DNA from: Spinacia oleracea
Lineage: Eukaryota > Streptophyta > Magnoliopsida > Caryophyllales > Amaranthaceae
Assembly: GCF_020520425.1 (NCBI RefSeq)
Contig: NC_079487.1
Location: 133,136,385-133,200,384 of the forward strand
Direction: 5' to 3'
DNA: 64,000 nucleotides
This document shows, piece after piece, positions 56,835 to 64,000 of the stretch (its first letter is position 1; each line of letters begins with the position of its first letter). A model generated the notes under the pieces. The model was not told the origin of the DNA. It saw only the letters and a list, made by a program, of their open reading frames with translations, and made no database searches. Made by a program: the position numbers and the translations under genes.

Positions 56835-57162
56835 CTCCCTCCGTCCCGGAATACTCGACCCGGTTTGACCGGCACAGAGTTTAAGGGACTTGAATTGACT
56901 TATTTAATTTAATAGGTAGTAGTTGATAGTGGGGTATTATTTTAATGTAGTTAGTGGAAAATGTGTAAAGGGGTGGGGTTAGGGGAGAGTAGGGGTTGAA
57001 TTTTTAATTATTTTTTGTATGGAGTAGGGGGTAGGTGGGTTAATAGGGGTGGAGTGAGAAATAATATAATATTGTTAGAATATTTCCATTTTTAGAAACA
57101 GGTCAAGTAATAAGGGACGGCCCGATAAGGAAAACAAGTCAAGTATTCCGGAACGGAGGGAG
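56835..57162. mobile_element. Stowaway MITE
   Basis: A 328-bp element with ends CTCCCTCCGTCCCGGAATAC and GTATTCCGGAACGGAGGGAG, flanked by TA. The interior is non-coding. Confidence 0.88.
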
Positions 57163-57960
57163 TATTGCAACTGCAAAGAAACGGAAGAAGTATTTGCGTA
57201 AATATTACTTGCCATTTGGTCATAAACAAGAATTAAAACTTGACATATGATTTGAAACCCAAGTTGCAAGTTTGCAACGGAAAAGAGGTTAAAATATGAA
57301 CACGCTTAAAGTCTTAAGGACTATTAATGAATTTGGACTTAGCATATAATACAGGCTTAAAATCAAACGAACATAAACTCGGCTCGGCCCAAATTCATTT
57401 GGTCCCCATGGAACATTATTTAAGATTTATGAATACTCATCCTAGTTTTAACAAATAAACTAGTGTGTAGCTCGGATGATGTCCCGGTTGCTACTTTGAA
57501 TAATTAAAACTAGTGTGTGGCTCGGAAGATGCTCTGATTGCTACATTGAATAGTTAAAATTTTAGATTTTTCTTGAGCAAAATATTTGATAAGATACATG
57601 TATAGCATTAAGTGAAAGCATTCATCAAGTCCGTCAACTACACAAACACACTAAGTCATTTATCATAAGAAATAATTTTTCAATTGCATCATCTTACAAT
57701 TTGTATAATTTTTTTTCTAGTGGAAATAAGTGATTCAAAATTAACAAACACCAAATTAGACATATGCAGTCATGCAAAGTCATGCAAGGCATTTTGTAGT
57801 TGATGCTTATGAGACTTATGACATCATGTTTATTCATGGTTGTCCTAATTCTTTAATTATTATTTTTTTCCAAAATAGTCAATAGAAAATAAAAAGTCAC
57901 ATAAAAGTTTAGTTGTTGTAAACTTCATGTTAACATTCATTTATAAATTAATGTGAAGAG
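57163..57960. other. AT-rich intergenic DNA with a 51-bp tandem duplication
   Basis: Near 57460-57555 a segment beginning AACTAGTGTGTxGCTCGGA is present twice in tandem. No gene is seen. Confidence 0.55.
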
Positions 57961-57970
57961 ATAAACCACA

Positions 57971-58100
57971 AATGGTTGTTGGTTAAGATGGTAATGAGAG
58001 TTATCCTCCACACTTGAGGTCTAGAGTTCGAATCTCATTGTACGTATTGATTTTTGGTTGTCCATGATATGATATATCATTTGGTGAGTTGATGATGTGG
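57971..58100 (+). mobile_element. Possible tRNA-derived SINE
   Basis: An A-box-like TGGTTAAGATGG (57980) and a B-box-like GAGTTCGAATCTC (58024-58036), 44 nt apart, match the internal RNA polymerase III promoter of tRNA-derived SINEs. No cloverleaf, clean 3' tail or target duplication was identified, so this is tentative. Confidence 0.4.
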
Positions 58101-58572
58101 CGCAAAAGGAAGAGTACTACGTTATATCTTTTCTTTTTCAAATGTCCTACGCGTTACTTGTCCACTACTAAATTAGTAATAACCTCACAATTATTCTATT
58201 GCCTCTCCCTTCCCCACTAAAAAAAGTTGACCGGGTCCAACCGGATCTGGATCGGGTCTTAGACCCATTGCCATCTCCAGTGGCAATTGCTTCTCAGACC
58301 ACTGGAGCAAGCATACTTTATGTTTTATTTATGAAAGATTTATTATATAACTGTTTTAAAATTGACAACTTTTTTAAAATTCCAGTTTTTTTTTTTTTTT
58401 TTCCGGGGGTGGAACGTGCCCCCCGCCCCTTAGCTGGGTCCGCCACTGCGACCAACTAAGCACCACAATTGTCTCTAAATCAAAGTTTAGAATTAGTCTT
58501 CTTTCAAATTTGTTGACATTAAAGTCACAAGTATTTGTTTATGGAGCCTTAATATGTTTTAAGAAGTTGGAA

Positions 58573-58782
58573 CACTACAAAAATTTGTGACGGGGATAAC
58601 AACCCAACAAAGACGGGAACAACGTCGTAAATGTCTTTTACGACGCGTTAATGACAGGATTTTCCTTTAACGACGGTCCACTTTTATGACGGGTTCGCGA
58701 CGGAAAATCCCGTCGTTAATCAACATTTATTGGCCTTTAACGACGAAATTTTCCGTCGTTAATAGTACAATTTCTTGTAGTG
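58573..58782. mobile_element. CACTA-type MITE, 210 bp
   Basis: Ends CACTACAAAAATTTG and TTTCTTGTAGTG, flanked by the 3-bp duplication GAA (58570-58572 and 58783-58785), as CACTA transposases make. The body is the same GACGGG/CCCGTC family as 1305-1570 and 8835-9345. Confidence 0.85.
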
Positions 58783-59038
58783 GAACTTGTTAATTATTTG
58801 GCTGTTGTTTTCTTTAATTAAAAGCGATTAATTTATTTACACTTAATTAAAGTCGTTTTGAATTACATAAATGTATAATACGCATATTCTCGACAACTAT
58901 ACGGGAATATAACACAAAGTCTACCGTATTGGTTGTCACTTTATATCTTAAATAAAAATAGGCGCCTGTTCAAGATTATTGATGCATGCGACTTATTTTA
59001 GAAAGTGAAAATGAGGAGGAAGCACAAAATATATTCCT

Positions 59039-59348
59039 GTTGATTATAGCATTATCATTCTATGCATACTAACAGTTTAGTGATGCTGCTTCCCTAATGT
59101 TGTAGTGTTGCTGCTGATGCTATGCTGTTGTTCTGCTGCTGATGCTGCTTTGTCAGCATACAGTCAGCAAGTCAGTTATGAGTTTGTTATAACAAACTTT
59201 AGAACAATCTAGATCCCTAAGCTGTACTATATATACTTCATTGCTGTAATAATTATATTATCATAAAATACAGAAAATCAGAAACTGAATTCTGCTTTCT
59301 TCTTCTTCTCTCAATCAATACTTTTCTATTCTGTTTCGTTTTTCTTCA
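59039..59348 (+). repeat. 5' LTR of the copia element (probable borders)
   Basis: Starts TGTTGATTATAG and ends TTTTTCTTCA directly before the primer-binding site. Length is about 310 bp. A TATATATA box lies at about 59229. The left border rests on TG...CA logic only, because the second LTR is not in view. Confidence 0.6.
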
Positions 59349-59360
59349 TGGTATCAGAGC
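59349..59360 (+). promoter_or_regulatory. tRNA-iMet primer-binding site
   Basis: TGGTATCAGAGC is complementary to the 3' end of initiator methionine tRNA and is the standard copia PBS. Confidence 0.92.
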
Positions 59361-59576
59361 AGGATCAAGGATCCTTGGCTCAATTTTTCTGAAAATTCCG
59401 CAAAACTGTTATCAGTTCTGTTTTTTGTTTGTTGACAAATTGATCAATCGATTCTGGTGATTGTTCACTGGATTTGTGGTATTTTTTTTTGATTCTGGAT
59501 TTGTTTTTCCATTGGTTTCTGAATCTGTGTTGATCATCTTGATCAAAACTGCTGATATTAATCAAAACTGCTGATA

Positions 59577-62500
59577 ATGGCTGCTGGTGATGAGAATGTT
59601 AACACCAATTCACACAGAGATCTTCCACCTAATCAAGATCCAACTAGCATATATTACATACATCCATCTGATGCTAATTCAGCACAACTGGTTTCATTCA
59701 AGTTCAATGGTGAAGAAGGATTCACTAGCTGGAAAAGATCGATGCTATTAGCTTTATCAGCAAAGAACAAAATTGGATTTGTTGATGGAAGTTACATGAA
59801 GCCAGATGCTGGAACAGTAGAATGCAAAGCTTGGGAAAGGTGCAATGATTTGGTATGCTCTCTGATCCTAGGGAATCTGAATGAGGTAATTGCTAAGAGT
59901 GTTATGTTTCTCAAATCTGCAAGAGACATTTGGCTTGATTTAGAGGATAGATTTGGATTTGCTTCTTTGGCTCAAATTTATTCACTCGAACAAAAATTAG
60001 CTGAGATAGCACAAGGAAACAAGTCTGTGTCTGAATTTTTTACTGAAATCAAGTCTATATGGGATGCAATTGAAGAGGCTCATCCCTTGCCTTATTGCAC
60101 CTGCAACAATTGTACTTGCAATGTGACCAAGAAATTTTTCCAAAGACAACAAGAAAAAATGGTCATGCAGTTCATGATGAAGCTCAATGATCAGTTTGCT
60201 ACAATTAGAGGCAATGTACTCATGGTGCCTACTTTGCCAAAAGTTTCTGAAGCCTACAGGTTGTTTGCTCAAGAAGAAAGACACAAAGAGGTGTCTCAGG
60301 CTAGTAATCAAGTGGAAACATTGGCATTTGCAGCTGAAAAGAGAAGATTCAATGGAGATCACTGGAACAATAACAACAAGAGCTACAAGACTCAGCAAAC
60401 AGGATTTCAATCTGGTTTTCAGAAAACTGGAACTAATACAAGATATGGTAAACCAGGATCCAACTATTATTGCACTCATTGCCAAATCCAGGGACACAGT
60501 GTGGAGAGATGCTTCAAGATCCATGGTTATCCACCTGGTTTTAAGACTAGGGACAACAAAACAGCTGCTGTTTCTTTTGGAGGTGATTCTAATGAAGGAG
60601 AAACAACAGTGCCACAATCTGAAAATAATCCAGTGATTACTATGGACCAATATCAACAGCTTATGGATATGTTGGCTAAGCAACAGCAGAGTGCAGGGAC
60701 TGGAACAAACTCAGCTATGATGGCAGGTAATATTTGTTTACTGTCTCATACAAATTCTAAGTGGCTTTTAGACAGTGGTGCTTCAGACCATTATTGCTAT
60801 GACCTGACACAATTTACTAGTTATGAAGCTGTTAAGAAACAAAACACCTACATAACTATACCTGATGGGAGTAAAATAGCTGTCACTCACATTGGTTCAG
60901 TAACTCTTAATGATGACATAACCCTAAATAATGTGCTGTATGTACCAGATTTTAAGTACAACTTAATATCTGTGCACAAACTGTGTCAAGATTTGGATTG
61001 TGAGATTCACTTTACTCATGACAAGTGTTTTGTTTGCTGTCAGCAAGGGAAGTTGATTCCTCTTGGTGATGTGAAGTCAGGCTTATACAATTTGGCAGAA
61101 AAGAAGTTGGGAGAAGCTAATTCTGTGCAGACACACACATGTAGTGTAGCTTGTCTCTCTACTGTAGACAATGCCAAGTTGTGGCACTTAAGACTTGGTC
61201 ATTTACCTTTCAGTAGGTTGAAACTAATAAACCCTAGCTGTGTGATCACACCTTGTTTACAGGATACTATCTGTCAAGTATGTCCTGCTGCCAAACAGAC
61301 TAGACTTAGCTTTCCTTCTAGTAGCATTAAGTCAACTAGTCCTTTTGATCTTATACACATAGATATTTGGGGCCCTCATTCTGTAAAAACTCCTACTGGA
61401 TGTAATCAATTTCTGACAATTGTGGATGATTATACCAGATTTACTTGGTTACATTTTCTGAAACAGAAAAGTGATTGTGTTACTGTCATGAGCAATTTCT
61501 TAAACATGGTGAAAACACAGTTTGGAATGACAGTGAAATGCATCAGATCAGACAATGCTAAAGAGTTTTGTGAAGGTGACATGAAAAAATTATATCAGAC
61601 TCTTGGTATTTTGACTCAAACTAGCTGTAGTCATACTCCACAACAGAATGGTGTTGTAGAAAGGAAACACAAGCATTTACTAGAAACAGCAAGAGCATTG
61701 TACATTCAATCTAAGGTGCCAGAGAGGTATTGGGGAGAGTGTGTCCTTTGTGCTGCTTATCTGATCAACAGGATGCCTCTACAATCCTTAGATCTTGAAA
61801 CACCTTACTACAGATTGTTTAAACAAACTCCAAACCTCTCACATTTAAGAACCTTTGGTTGTCTTTGTTATGTATCCACATCTAAGGTTGGGAGAAACAA
61901 GATGAATCCTAGAGCAACACCTTGTGTGTTCATGGGATACTCTACTACTCAGAAGGGATACAAAGTACTGGAGATAGACACAAATAGATTCTTTGTAACC
62001 AGAGATATCCATTTTCATGAGAAACATTTTCCTTTTCATCTCTATCTAAAACACAGCCTTTCACCTTCTCCCTATACTAATGCCATCTACTTACCTAGCT
62101 TCATGTCACCTACAATTTTTGATCCACCTGATTTCACTTCTTCTGCAAACATCTTTCCACCTCACTCTTTGCCTGTACATTCACCACCACCCACAGAATC
62201 AGCCACATCTACAGATTCTGTGCATACACAGTTCAATTCTTCTCCATCTCCAACACCACCTCCCTCCAACACCACTCAAACTCCTAATAACTCTAACTCT
62301 TCTTCTGAATCCCACCCAAACACCACTCATTCCACAGATTCCACTTCCAGTTCCTCCAATTCATCTCTCCCTTATCCTATTATCAGACAATCTGCAAGAA
62401 TACATAAACCACCAGGTTACTTAGATGCTTATGAGTGTTTTGCAGTTTCATCCACCAACACAGACACCCCTGTTGTCACCAAGCATTGGTGTAATCTAGT

Positions 62501-64000
62501 TTCATATGTCACATTTCCAGATGAATTTCAAGCTTTTTTGTCTCAAGTTTGTACTATCACAGAACCAGTGTCCTATACTCAAGCTGCTAAACATCCATTA
62601 TGGCTTGAAGCAATGAAGAAAGAACTGGAAGCCTTGGATAGAAACTACACTTGGGAATTAGTGGAATTACCAAAAGGAAAAAAGGCTATAGGGTGCAAGT
62701 GGGTGTTCAAAGTGAAATTGAGATCCACAGGTGCACTGGAAAGGTGCAAAGCCAGATTAGTGGCTAAAGGGTACAACCAGAAGTATGGTATTGATTATGA
62801 GGAAACTTTTAGCCCTGTTGTGAAGATGAGTACTATTAGATGCTTGCTAGCAGTTGCAGCTAGTAGAAAATGGCCCCTTTTTCAGCTAGATGTCAATAAT
62901 GCTTTCCTACATGGGGATCTCAAAGAAGAAGTGTATATGCAGATGCCTGAAGGGGTAGACAATCCAACCAACAAAGTTTGCAGATTGGTTAAATCCATTT
63001 ATGGCTTAAAACAAGCATCAAGACAATGGCATGAGAAGTTGTTGACTGCTTTAGAGACACAAGGTTTCATACAATCCAAGTATGATTACAGTTTGTTCAT
63101 CAACAAACAAAATGGTCACATCAACATTGCAGCAGTTTATGTAGATGACATCATTTTGACAGGAACAGATGTTGATACACTGAAAGCATTAAAAGCATAT
63201 CTTCATCAAACATTCAGTATCAAGGATCTAGGGAGGTTAAACTATTTCCTTGGTATGGAGGTGGGCTATACTACAGATGGGATTATTCTGAGCCAGAAGA
63301 AGTTCACTAGAGAACTTATTGAATCTTGTGGTTTTGATACCACTAAGAGAGCAATCACTCCTTTGCCCATGACTGTTAAATTATCAAACACAGAAGGAGA
63401 GTTCTATTCTAATACTGAGAAATATAGGTCTTTAGTAGGAAAACTCAATTTCCTAACCCACACAAGACCTGACCTTTCTTATGCTGTCCAAACTCTCAGT
63501 CAATTTTTGAAGAATCCTAGAGAACACCATGTGGCAGCTCTGCACCACACTCTAAGATATCTAGCACACACTGAAGGTCAAGGGATATTGCTGAAAGCAT
63601 CAGATGCTGTTAGTTTACAAGCATTTTCTGACTCAGATTGGGCATCTTGTCCTGATACTAGAAGATCAGTCACAGGGTACATTTTATTGCTTGGTGGATC
63701 ACCAGTCTCATGGAAGTCTAAAAAGCAAGGGACAGTTTCTAAATCCTCTGCAGAAGCTGAATATAGAGCAATGGCAGCAGCTGCCTCAGAAGTTACTTGG
63801 ATTGTCAACCTGTTAGAGGACTTGGGAGTTCATCATTTGAAGCCAATCACACTACACTGTGATAATCAGTCAGCTCTCCACATTGCTAAAAATCCAGTGT
63901 TTCATGAACGCACTAAACACATAGAGATTGACTGTCACTTCACCAGAGATAAGGTTTTGGAAGGGCTACTGCATCTAAATTACTTGCCTACTCAGCAACA
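59577..64000 (+). CDS. Copia gag-pol polyprotein (partial, C-terminus outside the window)
   Basis: One open frame of at least 1474 codons without stop or frameshift, from MAAGDENVNTNSHRDLPP. Order of domains: gag (YYIHPSDANSAQ, WKRSMLLAL), CCHC zinc knuckle near residue 299 (CTHCQIQGHSVERC), aspartic protease at residue 399 (LLDSGASDHY), integrase with the HHCC start (WHLRLGHL...CQVCPAAK) and catalytic region from D596 (HIDIWGPH ... RSDNAKEF ... QNGVVERKH), a Ser/Thr/Pro-rich linker, reverse transcriptase (FQLDVNNAFLHG; YVDDIILTG at 1188), and RNase H (FSDSDWASC, D1352; AEAEYRAM). Gag, PR, IN, RT, RH is the copia order. The remaining RNase H tail and stop lie just past 64000. It appears coding-competent. 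Confidence 0.95.
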   Translation, partial: MAAGDENVNTNSHRDLPPNQDPTSIYYIHPSDANSAQLVSFKFNGEEGFTSWKRSMLLALSAKNKIGFVDGSYMKPDAGTVECKAWERCNDLVCSLILGNLNEVIAKSVMFLKSARDIWLDLEDRFGFASLAQIYSLEQKLAEIAQGNKSVSEFFTEIKSIWDAIEEAHPLPYCTCNNCTCNVTKKFFQRQQEKMVMQFMMKLNDQFATIRGNVLMVPTLPKVSEAYRLFAQEERHKEVSQASNQVETLAFAAEKRRFNGDHWNNNNKSYKTQQTGFQSGFQKTGTNTRYGKPGSNYYCTHCQIQGHSVERCFKIHGYPPGFKTRDNKTAAVSFGGDSNEGETTVPQSENNPVITMDQYQQLMDMLAKQQQSAGTGTNSAMMAGNICLLSHTNSKWLLDSGASDHYCYDLTQFTSYEAVKKQNTYITIPDGSKIAVTHIGSVTLNDDITLNNVLYVPDFKYNLISVHKLCQDLDCEIHFTHDKCFVCCQQGKLIPLGDVKSGLYNLAEKKLGEANSVQTHTCSVACLSTVDNAKLWHLRLGHLPFSRLKLINPSCVITPCLQDTICQVCPAAKQTRLSFPSSSIKSTSPFDLIHIDIWGPHSVKTPTGCNQFLTIVDDYTRFTWLHFLKQKSDCVTVMSNFLNMVKTQFGMTVKCIRSDNAKEFCEGDMKKLYQTLGILTQTSCSHTPQQNGVVERKHKHLLETARALYIQSKVPERYWGECVLCAAYLINRMPLQSLDLETPYYRLFKQTPNLSHLRTFGCLCYVSTSKVGRNKMNPRATPCVFMGYSTTQKGYKVLEIDTNRFFVTRDIHFHEKHFPFHLYLKHSLSPSPYTNAIYLPSFMSPTIFDPPDFTSSANIFPPHSLPVHSPPPTESATSTDSVHTQFNSSPSPTPPPSNTTQTPNNSNSSSESHPNTTHSTDSTSSSSNSSLPYPIIRQSARIHKPPGYLDAYECFAVSSTNTDTPVVTKHWCNLVSYVTFPDEFQAFLSQVCTITEPVSYTQAAKHPLWLEAMKKELEALDRNYTWELVELPKGKKAIGCKWVFKVKLRSTGALERCKARLVAKGYNQKYGIDYEETFSPVVKMSTIRCLLAVAASRKWPLFQLDVNNAFLHGDLKEEVYMQMPEGVDNPTNKVCRLVKSIYGLKQASRQWHEKLLTALETQGFIQSKYDYSLFINKQNGHINIAAVYVDDIILTGTDVDTLKALKAYLHQTFSIKDLGRLNYFLGMEVGYTTDGIILSQKKFTRELIESCGFDTTKRAITPLPMTVKLSNTEGEFYSNTEKYRSLVGKLNFLTHTRPDLSYAVQTLSQFLKNPREHHVAALHHTLRYLAHTEGQGILLKASDAVSLQAFSDSDWASCPDTRRSVTGYILLLGGSPVSWKSKKQGTVSKSSAEAEYRAMAAAASEVTWIVNLLEDLGVHHLKPITLHCDNQSALHIAKNPVFHERTKHIEIDCHFTRDKVLEGLLHLNYLPTQQ

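Larger units (their letters stand above)
59039..64000 (+). mobile_element. Ty1/copia LTR retrotransposon, cut by the window end
   Basis: The probable 5' LTR (59039-59348) is followed at once by TGGTATCAGAGC, the tRNA-iMet primer-binding site, and then by an uninterrupted gag-pol frame from 59577 to the window end. The 3' LTR lies outside. Confidence 0.92.

Noticed and set aside
58024-58036. B-box as part of a true tRNA gene
   Set aside because: Flanking sequence does not fold into acceptor, anticodon or T arms. A SINE head is the better guess.
62080-62424. 114-aa Pro/Leu/His-rich ORF
   Set aside because: Shadow frame of the Ser/Thr/Pro linker of the copia polyprotein.

Overview
This window is nuclear DNA of a flowering plant. 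The evidence is a 33-exon chloroplast starch dikinase gene, a tandem family of intronless Kunitz inhibitor genes, long AT-rich intergenic DNA and nested plant transposons (Ty1/copia, LARD-type LTR element, LINE, Mutator, CACTA, hAT, Harbinger, Stowaway, Helitron). A eudicot, possibly Caryophyllales/Amaranthaceae, is my best guess, but the sequence does not prove the species.

Layout. 0.3-1.6 kb: nested Helitrons and a CACTA foldback. 2.2-4.2 kb: decayed LINE (minus). 5.2-8.5 kb: unit A, with KTI1 (minus) and its upstream DNA. 8.5-16.2 kb: Helitron and CACTA remnants, two Stowaway MITEs and a possible small spliced gene. 16.3-19.1 kb: unit B with KTI2. 19.3-26.7 kb: a complete Mutator-like element (MULE) with 9-bp target duplications and an apparently intact three-exon transposase. 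26.9-32.9 kb: unit C with KTI3 and a cluster of MITEs. 33.2-47.7 kb: the GWD gene (alpha-glucan, water dikinase), all 33 coding exons, predicted 1460 aa. 48.1-49.1 kb: internally deleted copia remnant (minus). 49.6-55.9 kb: a young LTR element with no recognisable protein (LARD-like). 56.3-57.2 kb: two Stowaway MITEs. 58.0-58.8 kb: SINE-like sequence and a small CACTA MITE. 59.0-64.0 kb: a copia element with one uninterrupted gag-pol frame that runs off the window.

How it fits together. KTI3 and GWD are divergently transcribed. A block of about 130-480 bp that lies directly upstream of GWD is also found upstream of KTI1, KTI2 and, truncated, at the left edge. The KTI array therefore seems to have grown by duplication of a unit made of KTI plus spacer plus GWD upstream DNA, with no GWD exons in the extra copies. 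Later insertions hit different copies, so one copy often preserves the empty site of another. GWD phosphorylates starch in plastids at night. The KTI proteins are predicted secreted or vacuolar protease-inhibitor-fold proteins. No functional link between the two is implied.
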